Shown here: positions 18,171 through 26,257 of the stretch, in pieces | Layout of the letters: every line of letters starts with the position of its first letter | Numbering within the stretch: position 1 is the stretch's first letter | NCBI RefSeq assembly: GCF_000682775.1 | Contig: NZ_AWFI01000012.1 | Span: 186,001 to 250,000, forward strand | From: Hyphomonas sp. L-53-1-40 | GTDB lineage: Bacteria > Pseudomonadota > Alphaproteobacteria > Caulobacterales > Hyphomonadaceae | Length of the DNA stretch: 64,000 nucleotides | Reading direction: 5' to 3' | The notes under the pieces: generated by a model | What the model was told of the DNA's origin: nothing | Database searches by the model: none | What the model saw: only the letters and a program-made list of their open reading frames with translations | Made by a program: the position numbers and the translations under genes

Positions 18171-19156
18171 GAATTCTCCGCTCCCGGCAGTGCAACCACA
18201 TCGCCCGGCCGCAGACCTGAAAGCACCTCAAAGACCCCATTGGAAACTAATGGCTCCGCCAGCACGACGGGGGCCTCAACGAAGCGATCACCCACCTTTA
18301 CGCGCACAAAGTCCACGCCATAGCGCGTGGTGACGTATTCCTGTGGCAGACTGATCGCGCGGCGATCACCCACCGGGGCGAGCACATCGGCCCGTTCGCC
18401 CACCAGCGCATTCAATCCGCCATCCACAACTGCGTCCGCGACCACTGCACCGTCTCGCAGCGCTGGATAAATCTTCTCAATGCGTGCTGTGCGCACGTCA
18501 TTGTCGCGCGCGGGCAGGCGTAACGAAACTTCTCCGCCTTCGGCAAGAAAGCTCAAATGCCGCTCCGGCAAGGACAAGCGTACCAGTCCGTCCAGCGTCG
18601 CGAGGCTGGCAACGACCTGCCCCGGAGACACCACACTGCCTTCAACCACGAGTACATCTGTCACTCGTGAGTCAACTGGCGCGCGGACATACCCTTCCGC
18701 CCGACGGGCGATCAGACTGCGGCGTTCTTCCTCTGCGGAGGCTCGATTGGCCTTCACAACATCCAGAGCGGCCTTTTCCTGCTCGAACCGGGCTTTGGGA
18801 TAAAATCCATCTGCTAACAGTTTGCTCGCGCGGGCGAGGTCTTCTTCCTGTTGTGTCATTTGCGCCGTCAATCCATCGACGCGAGATTGGAGTGCATTGA
18901 TTTGCGGCGCTATCGTGTCGTCAGCCACGAAGGCGAGCACCTCACCAGCCTTGACCGTTTGGCCCTCATCGATGCTCAACTGTGTGATGACACCCTGAAG
19001 GCGAGACCGCGCCATAGCTGTATCACTCGCCTCAATACGCCCCACAACCGGACGAAAATCCGTGATGATGGACTCCTGAATGGTCAGTGTCTGCGCGGTG
19101 GCAGTCATGCTCAGCGCCAAGCCAACAATGAGACCACCGATATGTCGGGCGACCAT
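18167..19156 (-). CDS. RND periplasmic adaptor (membrane fusion protein)
   Basis: 329 residues with a signal peptide (HIGGLIVGLALSMTATAQ) and the adaptor layout: biotinyl-lipoyl-like half (VITQLSIDEGQTVKAGEVLA), alpha-helical hairpin (~90-150), second lipoyl half (VRAPVDSRVTDVLV) and beta-barrel domain. The start at 19156 lies one base after the rhodanese stop and has a GGGAG ribosome-binding site. It pairs with the downstream permease. Confidence 0.88.
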   Translation of the reverse strand: MVARHIGGLIVGLALSMTATAQTLTIQESIITDFRPVVGRIEASDTAMARSRLQGVITQLSIDEGQTVKAGEVLAFVADDTIAPQINALQSRVDGLTAQMTQQEEDLARASKLLADGFYPKARFEQEKAALDVVKANRASAEEERRSLIARRAEGYVRAPVDSRVTDVLVVEGSVVSPGQVVASLATLDGLVRLSLPERHLSFLAEGGEVSLRLPARDNDVRTARIEKIYPALRDGAVVADAVVDGGLNALVGERADVLAPVGDRRAISLPQEYVTTRYGVDFVRVKVGDRFVEAPVVLAEPLVSNGVFEVLSGLRPGDVVALPGAENS

Positions 19157-19157
19157 C

Positions 19158-19517
19158 TCAATAGTCTCCCTTGTCAACGATCGCACCCGTCGCCGGGTCC
19201 AGCCGAATGCAGGGCTGCCCTGCCGACGTCCAGGCCGCGATGCCTCCCGCCAGATGAGCCGCGTCTGCGCCTGTTTCCTTCATGAAAGTGTTGAGCGCCA
19301 TTCTGGACCGTTTGCCAGATCCACACTGAAACACGATCCGCCTGCTTCCATCCGCAGGAATCGCTTTGGGTTCAAACGTGGATAGAGGGTGCAGCAATGC
19401 GCCATGAATGCGTTGGTTTGCGAATTCTGCAGGCTCGCGGACGTCGACCAATACGATCTTGCCAGCCTTGAGGTCTGTAAAGACACTTTGCGGTGTCAGG
19501 TCATATTTATCAGCCAT
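19158..19517 (-). CDS. Rhodanese-domain sulfurtransferase
   Basis: 119 residues, a single rhodanese domain. LVDVREPAEFANQRIHGA is the entry region and the active-site loop is CGSGKRS with catalytic C65. The C-terminus has an additional Cys (QPCIRLD). It would take a sulfane sulfur from persulfide to an acceptor. I chose the ATG at 19517 because GAGGA lies in front of it. First gene of the operon rhodanese-adaptor-permease-ArsR, divergent from sqr. Confidence 0.9.
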   Translation of the reverse strand: MADKYDLTPQSVFTDLKAGKIVLVDVREPAEFANQRIHGALLHPLSTFEPKAIPADGSRRIVFQCGSGKRSRMALNTFMKETGADAAHLAGGIAAWTSAGQPCIRLDPATGAIVDKGDY

Positions 19518-19660
19518 GATTTTTTCCTCTGCCAAGCCACCGGTCGCATTCGCGCAGTCGGTCTTTGATTTAGCTCAATGCCATCGTGACCTATATAGGT
19601 AATATTGCGTATTTGCGAAAGTGCTAATATACAACATGTTTCCGGCAAGGAGGATTGGTC
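19518..19660. promoter_or_regulatory. Divergent AT-rich promoter region between rhodanese and sqr
   Basis: 143-base intergenic region between two divergent sulfur operons, clearly more AT-rich than its surroundings. It holds the 8-base palindrome CTATATAG at 19591-19598 and two copies of TAATAT (19600-19605 and 19625-19630). Such a site is where a BigR/SqrR-type repressor would be expected to act; I cannot assign the exact operator. Confidence 0.45.
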
Positions 19661-20938
19661 ATGGCGAACATTGTAATTCTCGGCGCGGGCCTAGGCGGAT
19701 TGATCGCCGCCTACGAAATCAAAAAGACCCTCGGGCGGGACCATCAGGTTTCGATCATCAGCGAAACGGACTACTACCAGTTCCAACCCTCCAATCCCTG
19801 GGTGATGGTAGGGTGGCGGGATCGCAAGGACATCACGGTCGACTTGGCAAAACCCCTCCGCAAGCGAAACGTCAACTTGATTGTCGGCAGGGCAGAAAAA
19901 GTTGATCCCGCGAACAAATGCGTGCGTATGCCGGATGGGTCGCAGGTAGAATACGACTATCTGGTCATAGCCACGGGCCCCGAACTCGCCTTCGATGATG
20001 TCGAAGGCCTCGGCCCGAACGGCCACACTCAATCGGTCTGCCACATCGACCATGCCGAAGCAGGAGCCTCGGCCTTTGAGACCTTTTGCAAGAACCCCGG
20101 CTCAATCGTGATTGGAGCGGCACAGGGGGCTTCCTGTTTCGGGCCAGCCTATGAAACCGCAATGATCATTGAGACCGAACTGCGCAAACGAAAGATTCGC
20201 GATCAGGTGCCGATGACCTTTATCACCCCCGAACCCTATATTGGTCACCTCGGTCTCGATGGCGTGGGAGATACGAAAGGTCTGCTCGAGAGTGAGATGC
20301 GCAATCGGCATATCAAATGGATCACCAACGCCAGAGTACTCAAGGCCGAAGCCGACATGGTACGTGTGGAAGAGTTGAATGAAGACGGCTCTGTCAAGCA
20401 AATACATGAACTGTCGACCCGGTATACGATGCTCATGCCGCCATTCAGAGGGGTAGCCGCCGTGCGGGATGTCGAAGGCTTGGTGAACCCCAAGGGCTTC
20501 GTGGTTACGGACGAATTTCAGCGCAATCCACGGTGGCCGAATATCTTTGGTATTGGCGTCTGCATCGCGATTCCGCCCATGGGGAAAACGCCCGTGCCAG
20601 TTGGCGTACCCAAAACAGGCTTCATGATCGAATCCATGGTGGAAGCAACCGCCCGCAACATCGCGCAGCTTATCGAAGGAACCCAGCCAACACACAAGGC
20701 GAGTTGGAATGCGATCTGTCTCGCTGACTTCGGCGATGGCGGCGTGGCGTTCGTTGCGCAGCCCCAGATCCCCCCTCGCAATGTTAACTGGTCGGCTTCC
20801 GGGGGATGGGTACACTTGGCCAAGGCGGGATTCGAAAAGTATTTCCTACACAAGCTGCGTACAGGCCAGTCTGAAACCTTCTATGAAAATGCAGCGTTGG
20901 GTCTACTGAAGGCTCATAAATTGAAAGACCATTCCTGA
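19661..20938 (+). CDS. sqr: Sulfide:quinone oxidoreductase
   Basis: 425-residue flavoprotein that oxidises sulfide to a persulfide/polysulfide and reduces quinone. FAD-binding VILGAGLGGLIAAYE at the N-terminus, second nucleotide motif near ATGPELAFD, and three cysteines C127 (SVCHID), C159 (GASCFGPAYE) and C353 (ICLADFGDG), in nearly the same positions as the redox cysteines of bacterial SQR (128/160/356 in Acidithiobacillus). The C-terminal amphipathic segment fits membrane association. The ATG at 19661 follows AAGGAGGA. Its TGA overlaps the thioredoxin start. Confidence 0.92.
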   Translation: MANIVILGAGLGGLIAAYEIKKTLGRDHQVSIISETDYYQFQPSNPWVMVGWRDRKDITVDLAKPLRKRNVNLIVGRAEKVDPANKCVRMPDGSQVEYDYLVIATGPELAFDDVEGLGPNGHTQSVCHIDHAEAGASAFETFCKNPGSIVIGAAQGASCFGPAYETAMIIETELRKRKIRDQVPMTFITPEPYIGHLGLDGVGDTKGLLESEMRNRHIKWITNARVLKAEADMVRVEELNEDGSVKQIHELSTRYTMLMPPFRGVAAVRDVEGLVNPKGFVVTDEFQRNPRWPNIFGIGVCIAIPPMGKTPVPVGVPKTGFMIESMVEATARNIAQLIEGTQPTHKASWNAICLADFGDGGVAFVAQPQIPPRNVNWSASGGWVHLAKAGFEKYFLHKLRTGQSETFYENAALGLLKAHKLKDHS

Positions 20939-21390
20939 TGCCTGATCACCAGCATATTGTTTGCACCAAATGTGGCGCTGTAAATCGTACGCCCATAGGG
21001 AGTAGTTTGGCGAGAGGCCATTGTGGATCGTGCAAGGGTGACCTTGCCAGCGATGCTCCCGTCGAAATCAACACGAAGATTCTCAACCGACTCATGTCCC
21101 GTGACGAAGGCAGTTTTCTCCTGGATGTATGGGCCCCTTGGTGTGGACCGTGTCGGATGATGGCGCCTTCATTTGCCGAGGCCGCAAAGCACTTTGATGG
21201 CAATCTTCGCTTCTTCAAACTCAACACGGAAGCCCATCCGGAAGGTGGAGCCGCTTTGAATGTTCGCGGCATTCCTGCCCTCCTGTTGTTCCAAGACGGC
21301 AGCGTGATTGATCAGCGGTCTGGTGTAATGACTGCGCCCACAATCATCCAGTGGGTGAATAGCCTGAATATTCTGAAAACCAGCGCCTGA
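20938..21390 (+). CDS. trxC: Thioredoxin 2 (TrxC), zinc-finger type
   Basis: 150 residues. An N-terminal zinc ribbon with C9, C12, C29 and C32 precedes a thioredoxin fold with active site WCGPC (68-72) and the cis-Pro segment RGIPALLLF. TrxC-type thioredoxins are redox-stress reductases. Here the gene is coupled to sqr (TGATG overlap), so reduction of protein persulfides produced by SQR is a reasonable role. Confidence 0.92.
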   Translation: MPDHQHIVCTKCGAVNRTPIGSSLARGHCGSCKGDLASDAPVEINTKILNRLMSRDEGSFLLDVWAPWCGPCRMMAPSFAEAAKHFDGNLRFFKLNTEAHPEGGAALNVRGIPALLLFQDGSVIDQRSGVMTAPTIIQWVNSLNILKTSA

Positions 21391-21415
21391 CAGTATCTGA
21401 CGAAAGGTAACAGAT

Positions 21416-21619
21416 ATGAATCTTGATCGTGCCGTACTCGCCTTTGCCGGATTGGTCGTTCTGATCAGCCTCGCATTGGGATACTGGGTATCCCCCTATT
21501 GGTTCCTGCTGACTGCTTTTGCGGGGCTTAACATGTTTCAGGCCGCCTTCACCGGTTTTTGTCCGGCCGCACTGGTCTTCAAGGCTATCGGCATACGGAG
21601 CGGCAACGCCTTCAAATAA
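21416..21619 (+). CDS. DUF2892 (YgaP-type transmembrane) protein
   Basis: 67 residues with two hydrophobic helices (LAFAGLVVLISLALGYWV and YWFLLTAFAGLNMFQAA) and the DUF2892 ending GFCPAALVFKAIG. In YgaP the same domain is fused to a rhodanese and allows membrane passage of sulfur products. Third gene of the sqr-trxC operon, 25 bases after trxC. Confidence 0.87.
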   Translation: MNLDRAVLAFAGLVVLISLALGYWVSPYWFLLTAFAGLNMFQAAFTGFCPAALVFKAIGIRSGNAFK

Positions 21620-21692
21620 CGTCTGAGAGATTTGAGTTCGACCTTGGGTCAACAGCACATCACAAGGGCGACGTCCGCCGCCAGCTATCGCA

Positions 21693-22331
21693 CTAAGCTT
21701 GATGGCTCATCGCTTGTCGCAAACTGAAGGCCAACATGGAAGCCGTCTGCCGAAGGATCTCGCCTTCATCAATCGACCGTTCATCAAACACCATCTCGAC
21801 CACCGCATACCCGATCTCAACACTCAGCCTCGCTGATGGCAGGATACGTCCATGATCAAGATCAGGTCGTGTTTCGATTATCCGTTCCGCCAACAATCGC
21901 GCAACATGTCGGTGAGACTCAACCCTGACACCCGCCAATACAGGCGTGGCATGCATGGACCGCATAATCCACGCGCCTGCTTTGGTCTGTCGAGTTACCC
22001 GTATTGTCTCGAAGAGTAGCGTTTCGATTTCAGCCTCAAGATTGCTCAAGTCACCTGCGTCGAGGCTCCAATTCTCCATCAAAATATTCTGCTGAGCCAT
22101 CAGTCGCTCGCCCAGTTCTTTCAGGACCGAATATTTGTTCGGGAAGTAGCGGTACAATGCCGGCGGCGTGAGTTCAGCTCGTCTACAGATCATGTTTGTC
22201 GAGAGTTTCTCGAACCCGACCTCCTCAATCAAGTCAGCCGCGGCGATCAAAATCTGCTCAAGCGTGTCTCGACTTCGCTGCTGGTTAGGAGCGGATCGTC
22301 TTGTGGTGTTGGGTTCGATTTTCGTTGTCAT
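21693..22331 (-). CDS. TetR-family transcriptional regulator
   Basis: 212 residues. N-terminal HTH with ILIAAADLIEEVGFEKLSTN and the recognition helix TPPALYRYFPNKYSVLKEL; the C-terminal ligand domain is not similar to anything I can name. The ATG at 22331 follows an in-frame GTG. Divergent from the FAD oxidase gene 80 bases away, so it probably controls that pair. Confidence 0.88.
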   Translation of the reverse strand: MTTKIEPNTTRRSAPNQQRSRDTLEQILIAAADLIEEVGFEKLSTNMICRRAELTPPALYRYFPNKYSVLKELGERLMAQQNILMENWSLDAGDLSNLEAEIETLLFETIRVTRQTKAGAWIMRSMHATPVLAGVRVESHRHVARLLAERIIETRPDLDHGRILPSARLSVEIGYAVVEMVFDERSIDEGEILRQTASMLAFSLRQAMSHQA

Positions 22332-22411
22332 CACTCAAACATACTTCATTGACAGTTCAGGGGCGGCTGCCTATCGATAGTCATCGCTACCATTTTGGGG
22401 AGGTTGGCGCA

Positions 22412-23842
22412 ATGGGAGTATCCAGACGGAGAGTGATTCAAGCTGGCCTCGGACTCACGGCAGTATCTGCCATTCCAATGGTTCAACACGTAGCGTGGGG
22501 CACGAGAGACTATGTCCGCGAAGACTACGCTCCAGATTATCCTGAGCCACCTATTGGCGAAGAGAGCTGGAGGAACTGGTCAGGCGCGCAAACTGCCACG
22601 CCCAAACAGTTTCGGTCTCCAGCGTCAGCTGCCGAACTTTCAGAAATCATCCGAACTACGCCAGGACACATCCGCCCAAGAGGCAGCGGCCATTCTTTTT
22701 CGGGGCTCGTACCCAGTGAAGGAGTTATTCTGGATGTTGGGCAGCTCGCCGGCTTGAAGGCCTATGACCCTGTAACTCAGCGCGCGACCTTTGGCGCTGG
22801 AACCGTTCTGTTTCAGGCAGCATCCCAATTGAATGAGATTGATCGGGCCTTTCCAAACCTTCCCGACATTGTCGACCAAACACTCGCGGGATCCTTCTCG
22901 ACCGCCACCCACGGCGCAGGCCAAACCCTGACCGCACTCCATGACTACATCCACTCCTTCAAACTGGTAACTGCCGACGGCAGTCTGTTGGACGTCACGG
23001 CCGATTCCAACCCCGATCTGTTTTCTGCGGGCAAAGTCTCTCTCGGTGCGCTGGGTGTGATCAGCGAGTACACGGTTGAGACTATCCCCTCCTTCAATCT
23101 GAGGCGTATCGTTAGTGCAGAACCCATAGATGCCGTACTCGATGACGCTTTTTCCCGTGCCAGCTCATATCGAAATTTCGAATTCTATTATCTTCCAGGT
23201 ACGGGACTCGCTGCCAGTATCACTCACGATCTGCATCACGGAGAGACGACCGGCCTGGAACCTTCCAACGATGACGATGAAATGTTGGAGGGCCTTAAAC
23301 AGCTACGGAATGAATTCGGGTGGTGGCCCTGGCTCCGAAAACGCATTGCGCAATCTGCTCTTCCCAGCGGCACGATTGAAGATGTCACCGATACCTCACT
23401 CCAGCTCCTGGCCACGACCCGCCCGATAAAGTTCAATGAGATGGAGTATCACCTCCCTTGGGACGATGGTCTCAAGGCCTTGAGGCAGATCATCAAAATG
23501 ATGGATCAGCGAAAGCACGTCTTCTTTCCCATGGAGGTCCGGTTTACCGCTCCCGACGATGCTTGGCTTAGCCCGTTCCTTGGTGGCCCCCGAATATCCA
23601 TCGCGATCCATGCGGCAATCGACGAAGCCTATGATTATTTCTTCAGCGAGTTCGAACCAGTTTTCAAAATGTATGGCGGCCGCCCCCATTGGGGCAAACA
23701 CCACAGCCTGCAACGCAAAGATTTGGAAGCTCTCTATCCGGACTTTACCAAGTTCGCAGACTTGCGCCGTTCGCTCGATCCGACTGGAAAATTCCTGAAC
23801 CCCCATCTCGCCGATGTGTTTGGAGTTCCCTTCAATGTCTGA
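22412..23842 (+). CDS. Tat-exported FAD oxidase, sugar-lactone/alditol oxidase family
   Basis: 476 residues. The N-terminus SRRRVIQAGLGLTAVSAIP is a twin-arginine signal. The FAD-binding type 4 domain contains IRPRGSGHSFSG with H94 in the covalent-FAD position of the alditol/gulonolactone oxidase family, and GSFSTATHGAG. The C-terminal arabinono-lactone oxidase domain ends with YGGRPHWGKHH. Substrate is unknown; alditol or aldonolactone oxidation is the family expectation. The chosen ATG has GGGGAGG upstream. It overlaps the next gene by eight bases. Confidence 0.85.
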   Translation: MGVSRRRVIQAGLGLTAVSAIPMVQHVAWGTRDYVREDYAPDYPEPPIGEESWRNWSGAQTATPKQFRSPASAAELSEIIRTTPGHIRPRGSGHSFSGLVPSEGVILDVGQLAGLKAYDPVTQRATFGAGTVLFQAASQLNEIDRAFPNLPDIVDQTLAGSFSTATHGAGQTLTALHDYIHSFKLVTADGSLLDVTADSNPDLFSAGKVSLGALGVISEYTVETIPSFNLRRIVSAEPIDAVLDDAFSRASSYRNFEFYYLPGTGLAASITHDLHHGETTGLEPSNDDDEMLEGLKQLRNEFGWWPWLRKRIAQSALPSGTIEDVTDTSLQLLATTRPIKFNEMEYHLPWDDGLKALRQIIKMMDQRKHVFFPMEVRFTAPDDAWLSPFLGGPRISIAIHAAIDEAYDYFFSEFEPVFKMYGGRPHWGKHHSLQRKDLEALYPDFTKFADLRRSLDPTGKFLNPHLADVFGVPFNV

Positions 23843-25115
23843 ACTTAGCAGAAGGACACTCTTGATCGGAGGAACAGCTTTAGCAGGAGTAGCAACTCTC
23901 ATGTCGAAACCCAGTGACAAGAGCGGACCAAGAGATCCTTATTTCTTGCAAATGCAAAAAGCTCTCACCGATGCAGGGATCGCAACACCGACCCTGGTGA
24001 TCGATCGCGCACGGCTCAACGCCAATATTGATACGCTGAAACAACACCTGCCGCAGGGCATGGGATATCGTATTGTCGCCAAGTCCCTGCCATCGCTTCG
24101 ATTGATTGACCATATTCGCAAGCGAACCGGCACGGATCGGTTGATGACATTCAATTTACCCATGCTGCTGGCACTGAGCACGGAAGTGCCCGAAGCCAGC
24201 CAGTTGCTTGGCAAGCCCCTGCCCATTCAGGCTGCGCGCCAATACTTTCACAAACTGCCGCCCGAGCGCTCTGATGCGGCAGGTCGCGTCCAATGGCTCA
24301 TAGATACTCCGAAGCGACTTGAGCAGTACCAGGAACTCGCAAAGGATACTGGTCGCACCCTGAATATTAATCTGGAACTGGATGTAGGACTCCACAGGGG
24401 CGGCTTTGAACCAGGTTCCGAGTTGGGGAGCGTGTTGCACGAAATAGAACTGGACCCGAATCTGGAATTTGCGGGTTTCATGGGTTACGAACCGCATATT
24501 CCCAGCCTGCCCACGAGCTTGGGCTGGCGCGACAAGGCGCTCGCAGGAGCTTGGCGTTCATACAGGGCGGCGCTTGATCAAGCCGCTGAGGTGTTTGGCA
24601 AGGAAGCCATAGAGCAAATCACCCGAAACGCAGCAGGCAGTCCGACCTATCGTTACTACGAGGACACTTCGATTGCGAATGAAGTCTCTGCAGGGTCGTG
24701 CCTGATGAAGCCAACGCATTTTGACACTGAATTGTTGGAGCCCCATACGCCCGCGAGCTTCATTGCAACACCGGTCATCAAATCTGTCGCCAGAACTCGA
24801 ATGCCCGGCCTCGAGTTCGCCGACAACACCAAACGGGCGTGGGATCCGAACTACAGCAAGACCATATTCATTTATGGAGGCCACTGGCTCGCCGACCCGG
24901 TTGATCCGCCCGGCCTGAAATACAATTCGACGTTCGGACGCTCCTCCAACCAGGAAATGCTGAATGGTGGGCCGGAGCTGCAAATCGCGCCAGACGAATT
25001 CGTATTTCTTCGTCCGCACCAGAGCGAAGCAGTCTTCCTGCAATTCGGGGATATCGCCGTTTACGAAGACGGAGAAATTGTTGACTCCTGGCCCGTCTTT
25101 GAGGCTTCAGCTTAG
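23835..25115 (+). CDS. Tat-exported PLP enzyme, alanine racemase N-terminal/DSD1-like
   Basis: 426 residues with a twin-arginine signal (SRRTLLIGGTALAGVATL). The barrel is of the alanine racemase/D-threonine aldolase type: TPTLVIDRARLNANI, the PLP Lys region YRIVAKSLPSLRLI (K83), and LELDVGLHRGGF. The C-terminal part includes IYGGHWLADP and FLRPHQSEAVFLQFG, typical of D-serine dehydratase/D-threonine aldolase-like proteins (metal-binding HxxC is instead HQSE here). The reaction is unknown. It is coupled to the upstream oxidase, suggesting a shared periplasmic pathway. Confidence 0.82.
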   Translation: MSELSRRTLLIGGTALAGVATLMSKPSDKSGPRDPYFLQMQKALTDAGIATPTLVIDRARLNANIDTLKQHLPQGMGYRIVAKSLPSLRLIDHIRKRTGTDRLMTFNLPMLLALSTEVPEASQLLGKPLPIQAARQYFHKLPPERSDAAGRVQWLIDTPKRLEQYQELAKDTGRTLNINLELDVGLHRGGFEPGSELGSVLHEIELDPNLEFAGFMGYEPHIPSLPTSLGWRDKALAGAWRSYRAALDQAAEVFGKEAIEQITRNAAGSPTYRYYEDTSIANEVSAGSCLMKPTHFDTELLEPHTPASFIATPVIKSVARTRMPGLEFADNTKRAWDPNYSKTIFIYGGHWLADPVDPPGLKYNSTFGRSSNQEMLNGGPELQIAPDEFVFLRPHQSEAVFLQFGDIAVYEDGEIVDSWPVFEASA

Positions 25116-25375
25116 ACTGTTTCAGCAGTATCCTCAGTCTGGAGCGCGAGACTGCTCCGCAACGCCTCGTCCGCTTCAGCCAGACCGTTGCGGGGCATCA
25201 TGGCAACTTCCAGAGATCGGGTACGCAGGGCGCCCTGGATCACGCCGCGTCTGTCGAGATCTTTGAAGCAGGTCGGGACACACCAGACATAGTGCCACCA
25301 ACCGTTGCTTTCCTTCAGGAATTTTGATCCAAGTGAAAATGCTTCATCGCCGTTTGTAGTGCAATCAGTTCGCAT
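25112..25375 (-). pseudogene. Tyrosine integrase remnant (N-terminal domain only)
   Basis: 87 codons encode the N-terminal domain common to alphaproteobacterial phage/ICE integrases: WWHYVWCVPTCFKDLDRRG, GALRTRSLEVAMM and GLAEADEALRSSLA. The core-binding and catalytic domains (R-H-R-Y) are absent: a stop ends the frame four bases inside the upstream PLP gene. It therefore looks like a truncated integrase, and it marks the left edge of the element. Related but intact proteins start FVRRVP where this one has YVWCVP, suggesting decay. Confidence 0.6.
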
Positions 25376-25594
25376 TTTGTGGTGCACGACGGGCGAAACG
25401 GCTTAGAGCGCCTGAGCTTTTCCAGGTAATTTCAATGATTTCAAGGGAGGTGTCAGGCGTCACCCTGAAAGAAATGGCGCGAGTGACGCGCCCGGTAATC
25501 GTGCTTGAAATTAAATTAATTCAACGCACTATGGCGCTCGAAACTTCGCTTGTTGTGCAGATTGTTTGCAATTTGTAGTGCAAACTGTGGTGCA
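25355..25594. repeat. Five TGTNGTGCA repeats beside the integrase remnant
   Basis: Copies at 25355-25363, 25378-25386, 25551-25559, 25574-25582 and 25586-25594, all in the same orientation; the middle base is A, G, T, A, G. A near-copy (TTGTTTGCAA) lies at 25563-25572. Spacing is irregular. Such short direct repeats next to an integrase gene resemble arm-type binding sites of a recombinase, which is inference. Confidence 0.5.
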
Positions 25595-25777
25595 GCCCTT
25601 TCGTGTTGTCAAAGTTCGACGCTGCCTATCAGCGACATTCACATCGCTAACATGATTTGCTGGCCGTTCAAATTCGCGCTGGAGCGTAGCCATGCAACTT
25701 TTCGCTCGGGACTGACCCGCGGGTCTGGGTTGATCCTGCTCCGTTACGACAAACCTTGAGTGCTCAGAGGTTCTTTC
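25376..25777. other. Intergenic boundary region without a supported gene
   Basis: About 400 bases between the integrase stub and the first copper promoter. Short open frames here have no recognisable product. Besides the TGTNGTGCA repeats it contains the palindrome CGCTG-CCTAT-CAGCG at 25620-25634, next to AAGTTCGAC at 25612-25620; both motifs recur upstream of the excisionase-like gene at 63.2 kb. Confidence 0.5.
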
Positions 25778-25804
25778 TTGATTTAAACCCCTATGGGGTA
25801 TAAG
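25778..25804 (+). promoter_or_regulatory. CsoR-type copper operator in promoter
   Basis: ACCCC-TAT-GGGGT inverted repeat (25787-25799) lies between a -35-like TTGATT (25778-25783) and a -10-like TATAAG (25799-25804), immediately upstream of the first copper gene. The arrangement matches Cu(I)-CsoR operators. The same motif occurs at 30086 and 36333. Confidence 0.7.
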
Positions 25805-25812
25805 TGGTAGTC

Positions 25813-26199
25813 ATGAACTTTGTTGTCGCAACTCTCGTGACGGTATTTTTCAGCCTGTCGCAGGTGCTCTGCGCGTGTCCCGTCGATATGTCGGCGACGA
25901 ACAGCATGGCAACCGAGTTCACCGCTCATTCTCACCAGGCGCCCGCCGATGGGCCTGAGGCGCCCTGCGATGATGAGACTGATCACTGCAAGCTTCAGAC
26001 AGCAACGGTCGCCCAAGCCGACAAGACGGCGAACCCGGTCCAGCACGTATTAGGCGATACGACGCCCATCGGGCTTGCTACACCCTCATGGCAACACGCA
26101 TGGAAGCGCGTCGTCAATGTCCGCACGCCCTGGCCTGAGGTCCGAAGTTACCTGCTGCAACAAACGCCAGTCACATTAAAGGTGCGTTCCCTGAGCTGA
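25813..26199 (+). CDS. Small secreted Cys/His-containing copper-island protein
   Basis: 128 residues with a signal peptide (NFVVATLVTVFFSLSQVLC), then ACPVDMSATN, HSHQAPADGPEAPCDDETDHC and a long variable region, ending LLQQTPVTLKVRSLS. No named family recognised. It is a distant paralogue of the gene at 36685: both have ACP after the signal peptide, paired Cys and a closely similar C-terminal block. An in-frame GTG at 25804 is an alternative start. Being first behind a CsoR operator, a role in periplasmic copper binding is inferred. Confidence 0.7.
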   Translation: MNFVVATLVTVFFSLSQVLCACPVDMSATNSMATEFTAHSHQAPADGPEAPCDDETDHCKLQTATVAQADKTANPVQHVLGDTTPIGLATPSWQHAWKRVVNVRTPWPEVRSYLLQQTPVTLKVRSLS

Positions 26200-26257
26200 T
26201 TTCGTGCGTCGCTGCATTAGCAGCCCGATTGCATAAATTCACCTCACGGAGACGATT

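Noticed and set aside
25550..25759. 69-codon plus-strand frame before the copper promoter
   Set aside because: Runs through the repeat cluster and palindrome, lacks a ribosome-binding site and any domain.
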